Assembly: GCF_004216755.1 (NCBI RefSeq)
Contig: NZ_SGWZ01000002.1
Location: 682,001-746,000, forward strand
Source of the DNA: Kerstersia gyiorum
GTDB taxonomy: Bacteria > Pseudomonadota > Gammaproteobacteria > Burkholderiales > Burkholderiaceae_B
Length of the DNA: 64,000 nucleotides
Direction: 5' to 3'
Shown one piece after another: positions 54,956-64,000 of the stretch. Under the pieces are notes generated by a model. That model did not search any database. It worked only from the letters and a program-made list of their open reading frames with translations, and was not told where the DNA came from. Every line of letters begins with the position of its first letter. Position 1 is the stretch's first letter. The position numbers were made by a program, and so were the translations under genes.

Positions 54956-55792
54956 TCAATAGGAGCGGGTGCTCAGCCCGACTTCCTCCATGATGGTGGT
55001 TGAGATCTCCTCGATCGACTTGGTCGTGGTGGAAAGCCAGGAAATCCCTTCGCGGCGCATCATGCGCTCGGCAGCCGCAACTTCATCACGGCATTGTTCC
55101 AGCGAAGCATATTGGCTGCCGGGCCGGCGCTCATTGCGGACTTCGGACAGGCGCTCGGGCTGGATGGTCAGGCCGAACAGCTTTTTGCGGTAGGGTTGCA
55201 GCGTGGCCGGCAGTTGGCCACGATCGAAATCTTCCGGGATCAGCGGGAAATTGGCGGCCTTGATGGCATATTGCATGGCCAGGTACAGGCTGGTGGGCGT
55301 CTTGCCGCAACGCGAAACGCCTACGAGGATTACATCGGCCTGTTCAAGCCCATGGACAAATTGTCCGTCGTCGTGCGCCAGGCTGAAGTTGATCGCATTG
55401 ATGCGGCGCAGATACTGTTCTGACGTGGCACCCATGTGCGAACGGCCAATGGAATGGCTGGATTTCACCCCCAGCGCTTGCTCCACCGGCGAGACGAATG
55501 CGCCGAAAAGGTCTAGGAATACGCAAGGCGCATTGCTGACGCGGGCCTTGATGGCGGGGTCCACCAGCGTGCTGAAAACGATGGGCTGCAGCCCCTTTTG
55601 CTCGGCGAAGGATTGCTCGATCCGGGCGATGGCCTGATCGGCTTTCTCCAGTGTATTGATGAACGGGATACGCGTACTATTGAACTTTACGGTCTCGAAC
55701 TGGGACAAAACGGAATGGCTGAATGTTTCGGCGGTAATACCGGTGCCATCCGAGACGATAAAGACGGTACGTTCAAGTTGTTGATTAGTCAT
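54956..55792 (-). CDS. ppsR: PEP synthase regulatory protein, kinase/pyrophosphorylase (DUF299)
   Basis: 278-residue bifunctional regulator that inactivates PEP synthase by ADP-dependent phosphorylation of its Thr and reactivates it by Pi-dependent dephosphorylation. The N-terminal DUF299 part opens TVFIVSDGTGITAETFSHSVLSQF, and the P-loop is VGVSRCGKTPTS at 158-168. The C-terminus has the expected SQYASLEQCRDEVAAAERM segment. It is divergent from its target gene ppsA, the usual arrangement, with 167 nt between starts. Confidence 0.95.
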   Translation of the reverse strand: MTNQQLERTVFIVSDGTGITAETFSHSVLSQFETVKFNSTRIPFINTLEKADQAIARIEQSFAEQKGLQPIVFSTLVDPAIKARVSNAPCVFLDLFGAFVSPVEQALGVKSSHSIGRSHMGATSEQYLRRINAINFSLAHDDGQFVHGLEQADVILVGVSRCGKTPTSLYLAMQYAIKAANFPLIPEDFDRGQLPATLQPYRKKLFGLTIQPERLSEVRNERRPGSQYASLEQCRDEVAAAERMMRREGISWLSTTTKSIEEISTTIMEEVGLSTRSY

Positions 55793-55878
55793 ATTTTTTC
55801 GTTTTAAGCGCCAAAACGGCGGCAGGGGCGGTACAATTCCGAGCCTTCAGAAGTCACACGATCAGGCCTGTCAGGCTG

Positions 55879-55929
55879 GTTGGGTCAGGGCACCTGCGGT
55901 ACAGCCGCATGCAGGTACGTTGACCCAAC
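55879..55929 (+). promoter_or_regulatory. Long hairpin in the ppsA leader
   Basis: Outer arms gttgggtca (55879-55887) and tgacccaac (55921-55929) pair perfectly over 9 bp. Inside, acctgcgg / ccgc..gcaggt (55892-55899, 55905-55916) forms a second stem with a 2-nt bulge. The combined structure ends 30 nt before the ppsA ATG. It may be an mRNA stability or translation-control element, or a DNA operator for the divergent pair. Confidence 0.5.
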
Positions 55930-55959
55930 TCGCTTTCTATCCATTGTAAAGGTGACTTC

Positions 55960-58332
55960 ATGTCTTATGTCGTTTCGTTCGAGCAGCTCCGCATGACGGA
56001 TGTGGACTCGGTAGGAGGAAAAAACGCATCGCTAGGGGAAATGATCAGCCAGCTGTCCAGCGCCGGTGTCCGGGTGCCTGGCGGCTTTGCCACGACCGCT
56101 GAAGCGTTCCGCGATTTCCTCAAGCTTTCGGGCCTGGGTGACCGTATCGCCGAGCGCCTGTCGACGCTGAATCCGGAAGATGTGCGCGAGCTGGCTGATG
56201 CCGGCGCGCAGATCCGCCAGTGGATCATCGACACGCCGCTGCCCGAGCAGCTGGAAAGCGCGATCCGTACGGCCTTCGCCGAACTGGATGCGGATGGCAA
56301 GGGCTCCTTCGCCGTGCGTTCGTCGGCCACCGCCGAAGACTTGCCCGACGCTTCGTTCGCTGGGCAGCAGGAAACCTACCTGAACGTGGTCGGTATCGAC
56401 GACGTGCTCGAAAAAATCCATCACGTGTTCGCGTCGCTGTACAACGACCGCGCCATCTCCTATCGCGTGCACAAGGGCTATGCCCACGCTGACGTGGCAC
56501 TGTCGGCCGGCGTGCAGCGCATGGTGCGTTCCGACAAGGGCAGCGCTGGCGTCATGTTCACCATCGACACCGAATCCGGTTTCCAGGAAGTGGTGTTCAT
56601 CACCTCGTCCTACGGCCTGGGCGAAACGGTGGTGCAGGGCGCCGTCAACCCTGACGAGTTCTACGTCTTCAAGCCCGCGCTGGCCGCTGGCAAATATCCC
56701 ATCATCAGCCGCCGCATCGGTTCCAAGCTGATCAAGATGGAATTCAACCCCGAGCGTACCGACGGCCATGCCGTGCGTACCGTTGACGTGCCGGTTTCCG
56801 AACGCAACCGCTACTCGCTGACCGACGAAGAAGTGATCGAGCTGGCGCGCTATGCCGTTATCATCGAAAAGCACTACGGCCGTCCGATGGATATCGAGTG
56901 GGGCCGTGACGGTGTCGATGGCAAGCTCTACATCCTCCAGGCTCGCCCGGAAACCGTGAAGTCGCAACAAGGCGAAAACGATGTGCAGCAGCGCTTCCGC
57001 CTGAAGGCCACCGGCGACGTGCTGGTGACCGGCCGTGCCATTGGCCAGAAAATCGGCGCCGGCCCCGTGCGTATCGTGGCTGACATCGCTGAAATGGATA
57101 AGGTCCAGCCTGGCGACGTGCTGGTGACCGACATGACCGACCCCAACTGGGAACCGGTGATGAAGCGTGCTTCGGCTATCGTGACCAACCGTGGCGGCCG
57201 TACCTGCCACGCGGCCATCATTGCCCGCGAACTGGGTATCCCGGCTGTCGTGGGTTGCGGCGAAGCCACCGACATCCTGAAGGAAGGCCAGCAAGTGACG
57301 GTTTCGTGCGCCGAAGGCGACGAAGGCCGCATCTATGACGGCCTGATCGAGACCGAAGTCGAGGAAGTGCGCCGTGGCGCCATGCCGGAAATCGACGTCA
57401 AGATCATGATGAACGTCGGTAACCCGCAACTGGCCTTCGATTTCGCGCAGATCCCGAACGCCGGTGTGGGCCTGGCCCGTCTGGAATTCATCATCAACAA
57501 CAACATCGGTATCCACCCGAAGGCTGTGCTGGATTATCCGAATGTGGACAGCGAGCTGAAGAAAGCCGTGGAATCGGCCGCCCGTGGCTACGCCAGCCCG
57601 CGCGCCTTCTTCGTTGAAAAGCTGGCCGAAGGCATTGCCACCATCGGCGCCGCCTTCTATCCGAAGCCCGTCATCCTGCGCATGTCCGACTTCAAGTCGA
57701 ACGAGTACCGCAAGCTGGTTGGTGGTTCGCGCTATGAGCCCGAGGAAGAGAACCCCATGCTGGGCTTCCGCGGCGCATCGCGTTATATCGCCGAAGACTT
57801 CGCCGAGTGCTTCCGCATGGAATGCGAAGCGCTGAAGAAGGTGCGCGAAGAAATGGGCCTGACCAACGTCGAAATCATGGTGCCTTTCGTGCGTACCGTG
57901 AAACAGGCAGAGAAGGTCATCAGCCTGCTGGGCGAGAACGGCCTGGTTCGGGGCGAAAACGGCCTGCGCGTCGTGATGATGTGCGAAGTGCCGTCCAACG
58001 CCATTCTGGCCGAGCAGTTCCTGGAGCACTTCGACGGCTTCTCGATCGGTTCCAACGACATGACCCAGCTGACCCTGGGCCTGGATCGCGATTCCGGCAT
58101 GGAACTGCTGGCTGCCGACTTCGACGAGCGCGACGACGCCATCAAGTTCATGCTGAGCCGCGCCATCCAGGCTTGCCTGAAGGCTGGCAAGTACGTCGGC
58201 ATCTGCGGCCAGGGCCCCAGCGATCACCTGGATTTCGCCCAATGGCTGAAGGATGAAGGCATCCTGTCGATCTCGCTGAACCCGGATACCGTGGTTGATA
58301 CCTGGCAGAAGCTGGCTACCACCAGCCGTTGA
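55960..58332 (+). CDS. ppsA: Phosphoenolpyruvate synthase
   Basis: 790-residue cytoplasmic enzyme, pyruvate + ATP to PEP + AMP + Pi for gluconeogenesis. N-terminal ATP-grasp domain ([12 protein letters not shown] near 19, [26 protein letters not shown]). The central phosphohistidine domain has catalytic His417 in [11 protein letters not shown], close to His421 of E. coli. The C-terminal TIM barrel has [17 protein letters not shown] and [15 protein letters not shown]. Ribosome site AAAGGTGA sits about 5 nt upstream. The divergent ppsR regulates its activity. Confidence 0.98.
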   Translation: MSYVVSFEQLRMTDVDSVGGKNASLGEMISQLSSAGVRVPGGFATTAEAFRDFLKLSGLGDRIAERLSTLNPEDVRELADAGAQIRQWIIDTPLPEQLESAIRTAFAELDADGKGSFAVRSSATAEDLPDASFAGQQETYLNVVGIDDVLEKIHHVFASLYNDRAISYRVHKGYAHADVALSAGVQRMVRSDKGSAGVMFTIDTESGFQEVVFITSSYGLGETVVQGAVNPDEFYVFKPALAAGKYPIISRRIGSKLIKMEFNPERTDGHAVRTVDVPVSERNRYSLTDEEVIELARYAVIIEKHYGRPMDIEWGRDGVDGKLYILQARPETVKSQQGENDVQQRFRLKATGDVLVTGRAIGQKIGAGPVRIVADIAEMDKVQPGDVLVTDMTDPNWEPVMKRASAIVTNRGGRTCHAAIIARELGIPAVVGCGEATDILKEGQQVTVSCAEGDEGRIYDGLIETEVEEVRRGAMPEIDVKIMMNVGNPQLAFDFAQIPNAGVGLARLEFIINNNIGIHPKAVLDYPNVDSELKKAVESAARGYASPRAFFVEKLAEGIATIGAAFYPKPVILRMSDFKSNEYRKLVGGSRYEPEEENPMLGFRGASRYIAEDFAECFRMECEALKKVREEMGLTNVEIMVPFVRTVKQAEKVISLLGENGLVRGENGLRVVMMCEVPSNAILAEQFLEHFDGFSIGSNDMTQLTLGLDRDSGMELLAADFDERDDAIKFMLSRAIQACLKAGKYVGICGQGPSDHLDFAQWLKDEGILSISLNPDTVVDTWQKLATTSR

Positions 58333-58384
58333 TCCGGTTCTGTTCCCGGCTGCCTGTGAAGGTAGCCGGGGCCTCGAACCCATC

Positions 58385-58420
58385 AAAAATGCCTCCGGAA
58401 TTTTTCCGGAGGCATTTTTT
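58385..58420. terminator. Bidirectional terminator between ppsA and the MFS gene
   Basis: Perfect stem aaaaatgcctccggaa / ttccggaggcattttt with a 3-nt loop (58385-58400, 58404-58419) and T6 on the plus side, A5 on the minus side. It ends ppsA and the convergent MFS gene. Confidence 0.9.
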
Positions 58421-58459
58421 CTTTGCCGAAGCGTTGTTTCAATGTGATGTAGGCGACGT

Positions 58460-59683
58460 TCAGGGTTGCTGCGCTGCCGGACGCGTGCCCAGCAGCGCGA
58501 AGGCTACCAGTACCGATGCGCCGACCAGGACAGACGATGCCAGGTAAACCGCCGACATTCCCCAATTGCGTGCAACCAGGCCTGCCAGGGGACTGGTAAT
58601 GCCCATGGAAATATCCAGGCACGCCACATACGCGCCCATGGCCAGGCTGCGGCTCTGCGGCGGGGCGCGGCGGACAGCTTCCACGCCAAAGCCGGGAAAC
58701 GCCAGCGAGTAACCGAAGCCGCTCAGCGCCGCGCCGAAATATGCCATTCCTGCGGAATCCGCCATCCAGATCATGATCTGGCCGACCATCTCCACAATGA
58801 CGCATACCAGGGCCACCCAGGCGCCGCCGATGCGATCCGGCAAGTGCCCGAAGAAGATGCGCGCCACGATGAAGGCGACACCGAAAGCGGTAAATGCCAG
58901 CGGAGCATTATCCCAGCCCTTGCTCGCAAACAGCAGCGCGATAAAGGCAGTAATCACGCCGAAACCGATGCTGCACAGCGCCAGCCCCAGGCCGGGCAGC
59001 CAGACTGTCCCCAACACCTTGTAGAACGATGCGCGGCGCGTGGCCGAAGGGGGCACCTGCCTCATGCGGGCGATGCAAGCCAGAGCCAGCAGCGGCAGCA
59101 GTATGGTCGCCACGCCTATGCCGGTAAACCCCTGGCGGGCATACACCCAGCCGCCTGCGGGCGCGCCCAGCGCATAGGCGGCGAACATGGCCATGCCGGT
59201 CCAGGCCATGACCTTGCCGGCGCTACCGGCACCGACCAGGGCAATCCCCCAACCCAGGGCGCCAGTCACGATCAGGCTTTCACCGACGGCCAGCATGACG
59301 CGCCCAACCAGGACCAGCAAGGTCGAGGCCACGGGTGCATCGATGCACAGCATGGATAGCAGGTAGGCCACGCCGGAGGCCGAGGCGACCAGGAAGCCCA
59401 GGGTGACGGCGCGGCCGGTGCCTTGCACATCGGCATGATTCCCGGCCCACGGCCGGGACAGCAAGGCGCCGACGAACTGCGCCCCCACCACTATGCCTAT
59501 GACCAGCGGGCCCATGCCCAGGCGGTCGTGCAGGTGCAGCGGCAAAACCGCCAGCTGCATGCCCATATTGAAGAAACTGATGAAGACTGCGAAAGTGATC
59601 GGCAGCAGGACAAGGAACACATTGTCAGCCTGGCGGCCACCTGTTGCTGGGGACACTTTGCCCCCAGTATTTTGTTTATGCAT
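58460..59683 (-). CDS. MFS transporter, YhhS/YfcJ family
   Basis: 407-residue inner-membrane transporter with twelve hydrophobic segments. It matches remembered E. coli YhhS in many blocks: LAVLPLHLHDRLG, ALLSRPWAGNHAD, GRVMLAVGESLIVTGALGWG, APAGGWVYARQGF, VLGTVWLPGLGLALCSIGFGVITAFIALLF and GFGYSLAFPGFGVEAV. YhhS-type proteins export arabinose or drugs; the substrate here is unknown. It is divergent from a TetR gene 457 nt away, which suggests repressor-controlled efflux. A palindrome at 59734-59768 lies in its upstream region. Confidence 0.9.
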   Translation of the reverse strand: MHKQNTGGKVSPATGGRQADNVFLVLLPITFAVFISFFNMGMQLAVLPLHLHDRLGMGPLVIGIVVGAQFVGALLSRPWAGNHADVQGTGRAVTLGFLVASASGVAYLLSMLCIDAPVASTLLVLVGRVMLAVGESLIVTGALGWGIALVGAGSAGKVMAWTGMAMFAAYALGAPAGGWVYARQGFTGIGVATILLPLLALACIARMRQVPPSATRRASFYKVLGTVWLPGLGLALCSIGFGVITAFIALLFASKGWDNAPLAFTAFGVAFIVARIFFGHLPDRIGGAWVALVCVIVEMVGQIMIWMADSAGMAYFGAALSGFGYSLAFPGFGVEAVRRAPPQSRSLAMGAYVACLDISMGITSPLAGLVARNWGMSAVYLASSVLVGASVLVAFALLGTRPAAQQP

Positions 59684-60140
59684 GAAAGCAACCTGTATGG
59701 AAAAATGGGCCAGTACGCCTAGGGGCGCACGTGGAATGCGACGAAAACACGAATGATTCGTCGCATTCAGAATACGGCCTGGCCTTGGAATTTTCTATTC
59801 GCATGCGGGTTCGCATTTTTGGCTTGCGAACAATGTATTGAATGGACGCAAAACCATGGCCAAAAGGTAGCCTTCACGGCATAAATCAGCGCAAATATCC
59901 TTTGGCGGCGATTTATTGCATCACTCGGATGCCTTTGATGTTCACATATGTACTCAGAAACCACCTGGCATGGCATACGCCGCACTGCGCCGCATACCGA
60001 TTGGCAGATTGCGGGAACGCATCATCGCCAGGACGTTGCATGGCGTTGAAACAGCGTCTAGGCGTGCTTGCTGGCAGCCGATAGAATGCGTCCATCTTCT
60101 GTCTATCTGCATCGCGCATTGCGCGCTAGGGTGATCTGCC
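59684..60140. other. Divergent control region between MFS transporter and TetR genes
   Basis: 457 nt with no gene. The 12-bp inverted repeat gaatgcgacgaa / ttcgtcgcattc (59734-59745, 59757-59768, spacer 11 nt) includes an overlapping perfect palindrome CGAATGATTCG at 59750-59760. It lies about 51 nt before the MFS start and is the best operator candidate. The rest, 59769-60140, is AT-richer and holds no clear repeats. Confidence 0.55.
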
Positions 60141-60791
60141 ATGGCTTCCAGCCTGCCTCTGAATCCCAGGAAAAAGCCCCGCCAGGCCAGGTCGGAAGGC
60201 TTGGTCGCGGCCATTCTGGAGGCGGCAGCCCAGGTTCTGGCCGAAGTGGGCGCCACTCGGTTCACGACTGCCAGGGTCGCCGAGCGTGCGGGCGTCAGCG
60301 TGGGTTCGCTCTACCAGTATTTTCCTAACAAGGCGGCCATCCTGTTTCGCCTGCAGGTGGATGAATGGCAGCGTACCAGCAGCATGATGCGAGGAATCGT
60401 CGAAGACGCCAGCAAGCTGCCGCATGAACGCATCCGGGAACTGGTGCGTGTTTTCTTCCGCTCCGAGTGTGAAGAGGCCGCAATGCGGGTGGCGCTCAGC
60501 GACGCGGCGCCGCTATATCGCGATACCCAGGAAACCAGCAAGTTCCGCCATTCGGGCCGGGAGATCATCCGGCAATATGTAAAGGATGCCTTGCCGGCGA
60601 ATGTCCCTGCCGAAGCGCAGGATACGGCGGCGGAGATTCTGCGCCTGACACTGACGTCGGCCGGCAAGCGCTATTCCGAATCGCCTCGCAGCCAGGAAGA
60701 AACCTTGCGCTATGCGGAGGCCATGGCGGATATGTTCATTGCCTACATGGATGCGCTCGCATCCCGCTACGCAGGCCCGGCCCCGGCATGA
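60141..60791 (+). CDS. TetR/AcrR-family transcriptional regulator
   Basis: 216-residue one-component repressor. N-terminal helix-turn-helix, residues about 18-65 (SEGLVAAILEAAAQVLAEVG, then FTTARVAERAGVSVGSLYQYFPNKAAIL), is a textbook TetR DNA-binding domain. The C-terminal ligand domain (about 80-210) begins EWQRTSSMMRGIVEDA and has no recognised ligand signature. Divergent from the MFS transporter, which is its probable target. No convincing ribosome site is visible before the ATG at 60141, but the start gives the usual Arg/Lys-rich arm (PRKKPRQARSEG). Confidence 0.9.
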   Translation: MASSLPLNPRKKPRQARSEGLVAAILEAAAQVLAEVGATRFTTARVAERAGVSVGSLYQYFPNKAAILFRLQVDEWQRTSSMMRGIVEDASKLPHERIRELVRVFFRSECEEAAMRVALSDAAPLYRDTQETSKFRHSGREIIRQYVKDALPANVPAEAQDTAAEILRLTLTSAGKRYSESPRSQEETLRYAEAMADMFIAYMDALASRYAGPAPA

Positions 60792-60914
60792 AAAATGCCG
60801 GGGCGATCTGCCATCAATGTGGCAGGCCACCCCGGCGGACATGGCTAGTGCCAGGCTGCCTTTGGCTTCCGAGAAAGGCTGGCCCGAAGCTTGGGCAGGC
60901 CAGCAGGCGGTCAC

Positions 60915-62300
60915 TCAACGCTTGGGCGACACGCGGCGGATGTGATCGCCGTTGGGGTCTTCGGCGCCCTTGGACTTGTTCACGACAAACACATGTCCCT
61001 TGCCATCCGTACCCAGGTGGTTGGGATAGGTGCCGCCATCGAGGTTGGCGACGATCTTGCCATCTGCATCGACTACGCTAATGCTGCCGGCGCCGCGGTT
61101 GGCGACATAGGCCAGGCCGCTGACTGCGTCGTAGCTGACGTTGAGCGGACCTGCGCCCGTTTTGACGTCGTGCAGCACCTTGCCGTCGCGCAGATCCACG
61201 ATCAGAAGGTTATCGCTGCCTTGCGCCGTGACGTACAGGCGCTGGCCTTGCGGGTTCACTGCCACACCGATCGCCGAGCGGGCGCCGGGGATGTCGATGA
61301 TGCGGTCCACCGTGCCGCTGGCCGTGTCGATGACGGCGGCCTCGGGCGTGCTCATGCTGACGGTATAGAGCTTGCCGTTGGCGGCATCCAGCGCCAGGCT
61401 GGCCGGGGCGAAGTCTTCGCCGCGCACCTTGCTTTGCGGCTCTATGGTGGCCAGTGGCGCCAGGGTCTTGGCATCGAATACGGCGATTTGCCCCGAACCG
61501 GAGGCAAAGACCTTGCCGCGCGCAGTGTCCACCACGATATCGCGGCCGTGGGGCAGCACGCCCGGTTCGAATTGCTTGACCAGCTTGAGGTCGCTGGCGC
61601 GATACACCGCAACGGTATTGTCACGCGTATTGGTGGTCCACACGTTGCCGTTGGCCTCGTCGACGCCTACGCCATACACGGCGTAAAGATGGCCGTCATC
61701 CCGGCCCGCGACGGGCAGGGCATCGACCTGCGCCTCAATGGCCAGCGTCTCGGGGTTGATCTTCAGCAGTTTGGAAGCCTTGACTGGCGGGCGCCCGACC
61801 GCCGAGGTGACATACAAGGCATTGTTGGCCGGGCTGAATACGACCTGGTAGAGGCCAGGCACCAACTTCTGGCTATCCACCTGGAATTTGTCGGCGCCAC
61901 TGAGCGGCAGGACAGGCGAGATTTTCAGATTATGCAGTGCAGTGGCGTTGGGCTCGCTGGCATTCACGACGATGGCATGAATGCCCGGTGCAGCATCGGC
62001 CGGGATGTCTATGCTGGCTTCGAATTCACCTTTCTCATTGGCCTGGTACGGCGTCTTGGGATTCAGTACCGTCTGCCCGCGTGTCAGCGTGATTTTCTGT
62101 CCAGGCACGAAAGAAAATCCCTCCAACACTGCTTTTCCGCCAGGAACGACAACATCCTTGGCCCAGAGCCGGCCCTTGAAATCGGCATCGGGCTGGCTGA
62201 ACACCGAGGCGGCGCCAGCAACCGGCATGGCGCACATCAAGGCCAGGGCGAAGCAGGAAATGCGCCAGCGCCGTGCGGCGCAAGGAGAGCTAGCAGTCAT
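60915..62300 (-). CDS. YncE-like periplasmic beta-propeller protein with N-terminal Ig-like domain
   Basis: 461 residues. Signal peptide cleaves near residue 31 (ALALMCAMPVAGAA). Residues about 33-140 form a beta-sandwich-like segment (GKAVLEGFSFVPGQKITLTRGQ, FEASIDIPADAAPGIHAIVVNA). The rest is a seven-bladed YVTN/YncE propeller with blade motifs LYAVYGVGVDEANGNVWTTNTRDNTVAVY, ALDAANGKLYTVSMS, VAVNPQGQRLYVTAQGSDNLLIVDL and VSGLAYVANRGAGSISVVDADG. E. coli YncE is iron-regulated and sits beside a TonB receptor (YncD). Here it follows a TonB receptor on the same strand by about 240 nt. Function unknown; role in iron uptake is inferred. AAGG about 8 nt before the ATG. Confidence 0.88.
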   Translation of the reverse strand: MTASSPCAARRWRISCFALALMCAMPVAGAASVFSQPDADFKGRLWAKDVVVPGGKAVLEGFSFVPGQKITLTRGQTVLNPKTPYQANEKGEFEASIDIPADAAPGIHAIVVNASEPNATALHNLKISPVLPLSGADKFQVDSQKLVPGLYQVVFSPANNALYVTSAVGRPPVKASKLLKINPETLAIEAQVDALPVAGRDDGHLYAVYGVGVDEANGNVWTTNTRDNTVAVYRASDLKLVKQFEPGVLPHGRDIVVDTARGKVFASGSGQIAVFDAKTLAPLATIEPQSKVRGEDFAPASLALDAANGKLYTVSMSTPEAAVIDTASGTVDRIIDIPGARSAIGVAVNPQGQRLYVTAQGSDNLLIVDLRDGKVLHDVKTGAGPLNVSYDAVSGLAYVANRGAGSISVVDADGKIVANLDGGTYPNHLGTDGKGHVFVVNKSKGAEDPNGDHIRRVSPKR

Positions 62301-62427
62301 GTCTCTTACCTTTAAGTCTGAAGAAGTAGGGGATGGTTTGCGTGGTCGCCCGAGCAGGCGAGGCTGCACACGTACCAACAACAGGAAAGAAAACCAGGCA
62401 TGGAAGGGATACCATTAAAAGGCTGAC

Positions 62428-62496
62428 GGCCAGCACGGTTGCGCGTGCTGGCCACTATCGGGAAAGACACCTTGCGCCAGTGCTGGGTGTCTTTCC
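62428..62496 (-). other. Two hairpins between the TonB receptor and the YncE-like gene
   Basis: Stem 1: ggccagcac / gtgctggcc (62428-62436, 62445-62453). Stem 2: ggaaagacac / gtgtctttcc (62461-62470, 62487-62496). Neither has a U tract on the minus strand, so they may be processing or stabilising structures between receptor and propeller genes rather than full terminators. Confidence 0.5.
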
Positions 62497-62538
62497 GTCA
62501 GGCGAGGGCAAAAGACGGCGTCCAGGATTCCGCTGGAA

Positions 62539-64000
62539 TTAGAAACGTGCCGTCATGCCGACGAAGAATTCGCGGCGTGGAATGTAATAACCATAGCCGC
62601 TATCGCTATCCACATGCTTGTTGAACAGGTTGGTCACGCCGGCGCGCAAAGTGATGTTGTCAGCGACAGTGTAGTTGGCCGACAGATCTGCCGTGGTATA
62701 GGCCTTGACGAAGGTATCCTTGGCGCCCAACTGCTTGCCGGTAAAGTTCGCTGCCAGACGCAGGCTCAGGGATTCCGTGGCAAACCAGTCCAGGGCGGAA
62801 TACATGGACAGCTTGGGCGTGTCGATCAGGGTTTCGTCCGTCGTCAGGTTTTTCGCCTCGATCATGTAGGTACCGGTCGTGTTCCACTCGAGATCCTTGG
62901 TCAGCGCCACGCGCAGTGACCCTTCCAGGCCCTGCGTGCGGGCGCGCTCGATATTGGCCTGGCGCGTCCACCAGATATCGTAGTACTTGCCCAATGCTTC
63001 ATACTGGATCTTGTTGCGGAAATTGGTATGGAAGTAGGTCAGTCCGGCACCCAGGCGGGCCGTGTCATACTCGAAGCCGATTTCCGAACTGGTGCTGGTT
63101 TCCGGTTTCAGGTCGGGGTTGCCGGCCATGTAGCACCCCCCAGTCGTATAACCGAGAGGAATCAGGCTGCTACAACCGCGTCCGCGCGACCAGGTGGTTG
63201 CGCCGGGCGAGTTTTCCTTGAAGCTGGGCGCGCGGAAGCCACGCGACACGCCACCACGGATCGTCCAGTCGGAAACCGGGTGCCAGACCAGGTAGCCCCT
63301 GGGGCTGTAGTGAGTGCCGTAATCCTTGTGATGGTCAGCACGCAGGCCCAGCGTCAGCAACAGGTTCTCGCGCAGCGTCAATTGGTCTTCGAGGAAGAGG
63401 GCGCTGGTGTTGCCCGATACCTTGGGGCTGTCGCTCATCGGATTGCCATCCACGTCGATAGGCAGGCCGGATACACCGATAGTGTCCGTATTCACCAGCT
63501 TTTCGTGCTTCCACTGCCCGCCGACCGTCAGCATCTGCTTCACGCCCAGCGTGAACGGCATATCCAGACTTGCATCAGCAATGGTTTCTTCCGAGCTTTG
63601 CTCTCCATTGACAATGTGGCTATCGTACTTGTTCTGGTACACACGCACCTTGGAAGTACCGAAGCCCCAGCGTCCTTCATGAGCAATGGCATAACTGTTG
63701 CGCCGCAGGCGCTCGGGGCCCCAGGATTCCTGGTTTTTGCCATCCTCGTCGAGTGACGAAGGATTTTTGCGGCGTTGCAAGCCATAGCCGACTTCGACAG
63801 TCAGATCTTGGTGACTGGTCAGGGCCCAAGTCAGCTTGGCATCGAGGTTCTCGTCTTTCACGCCGCCGGAACCGTCCGCATAGCCGTCCTTCAGGTCGAC
63901 CTCATCCGGGTCCACCTTGTCGATGCCTCCTGTCAGGCGCAGGCCAACCTTGTCGGTGACCGGGCCGGAAATCATGAAGCCTGCCTGGAAGCTGTCGCCG
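62539..64000 (-). CDS. TonB-dependent outer-membrane receptor, N-terminus beyond window
   Basis: At least 486 residues of the barrel end; the frame stays open to the right edge (GDSFQAGF before the first internal Met at 63975). Barrel motifs: YSPRGYLVWHPVSDWTIRGGVSRGFRAPSFKENSP, a GNPDLKPETSTSSEIGFEYDT segment with the SxEIG receptor pattern, YFHTNFRNKI, and the C-terminus IPRREFFVGMTARF ending in Phe for barrel assembly. The RAPSFKE, NPDLKPE and TGTYMIEAKN patterns fit the CirA/FepA siderophore-receptor group. Ligand cannot be told. The YncE-like gene follows on the same strand and probably shares its regulation. Confidence 0.92.
   Translation of the reverse strand, partial: GDSFQAGFMISGPVTDKVGLRLTGGIDKVDPDEVDLKDGYADGSGGVKDENLDAKLTWALTSHQDLTVEVGYGLQRRKNPSSLDEDGKNQESWGPERLRRNSYAIAHEGRWGFGTSKVRVYQNKYDSHIVNGEQSSEETIADASLDMPFTLGVKQMLTVGGQWKHEKLVNTDTIGVSGLPIDVDGNPMSDSPKVSGNTSALFLEDQLTLRENLLLTLGLRADHHKDYGTHYSPRGYLVWHPVSDWTIRGGVSRGFRAPSFKENSPGATTWSRGRGCSSLIPLGYTTGGCYMAGNPDLKPETSTSSEIGFEYDTARLGAGLTYFHTNFRNKIQYEALGKYYDIWWTRQANIERARTQGLEGSLRVALTKDLEWNTTGTYMIEAKNLTTDETLIDTPKLSMYSALDWFATESLSLRLAANFTGKQLGAKDTFVKAYTTADLSANYTVADNITLRAGVTNLFNKHVDSDSGYGYYIPRREFFVGMTARF

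Noticed and set aside
56032..58386. 784-codon open frame on the minus strand
   Set aside because: Antisense to ppsA, whose catalytic His417 and motifs are intact. The antisense translation shows no family similarity.
60891..62315. 474-codon open frame on the plus strand
   Set aside because: Antisense to the YncE-like propeller gene, which has a signal peptide and blade repeats. The plus frame has none.
1..64000. tRNA, rRNA, CRISPR arrays, insertion sequences, phage genes
   Set aside because: I scanned intergenic regions for T-loop-like sequences, regularly spaced repeats, and transposase or integrase motifs. None was convincing; only the nuclease remnant (Rpn family, once called transposase-like) comes near, and it lacks terminal repeats.

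Overview
The window reads as a single chromosomal segment of a GC-rich betaproteobacterium, most likely of the Burkholderiales family Alcaligenaceae (Bordetella/Achromobacter/Kerstersia relatives). This rests on gene order and protein character known from those genomes (recG-oxyR, livHMGF, rpsB-tsf-pyrH-frr-uppS-cdsA-dxr-rseP-bamA-skp-lpxD-fabZ-lpxA-lpxB-rnhB, ppsR/ppsA); it is an inference, because no database search was possible. I see no rRNA, tRNA, CRISPR array, prophage or complete insertion sequence.

Layout. 1-1488 (-): an iron-type ECF sigma factor with its FecR partner, cut by the left edge, behind a candidate Fur box. 1648-7588: housekeeping and stress genes (yqeY, fpr, ridA, recG, oxyR, dps). 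7704-11155 (-): sulfate uptake (cysW, cysT, sbp) plus a serine hydrolase, with the cysA ATPase gene missing. 11487-19610: branched-chain amino-acid transport, with livJ separated from livHMGF by a nitronate monooxygenase gene, ubiA and proC. 19824-26873: an EpsC-type serine acetyltransferase, a solitary hemS-type gene, an rhtA exporter paired with an Lrp regulator, dsbB and glnD.

26992-36979 is the most unusual part. It holds a TonB-dependent siderophore receptor, a divergent XRE regulator with repeated operator-like sites at its start codon, two Fur-box candidates, a small unknown protein, an AT-rich lipoprotein, a 908-residue lipoprotein built of four Cys-paired repeat modules, and a 511-residue exported protein. 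I recognise none of the last four families. Together they look like an iron-responsive cell-surface locus. It is followed by a decayed Rpn/PD-(D/E)XK nuclease gene.

38353-53524 (+) is a long essential-gene block joining translation (rpsB, tsf, frr), UMP kinase, isoprenoid and phospholipid synthesis (uppS, cdsA, dxr), envelope biogenesis (rseP, bamA, skp), lipid A synthesis (lpxD, fabZ, lpxA, lpxB) and rnhB, and is followed by an RNA methyltransferase gene. 54451-58332 carries a small exported protein and the divergent PEP synthase pair ppsR/ppsA, whose ppsA leader can fold into a long hairpin. 58460-64000 has a YhhS-type MFS exporter, a TetR regulator, a YncE-like periplasmic beta-propeller and the C-terminal part of a second TonB-dependent receptor.

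Iron is a recurring theme: FecI/FecR, two TonB receptors, HemS, YncE-like protein, Dps/OxyR and three Fur-box candidates.
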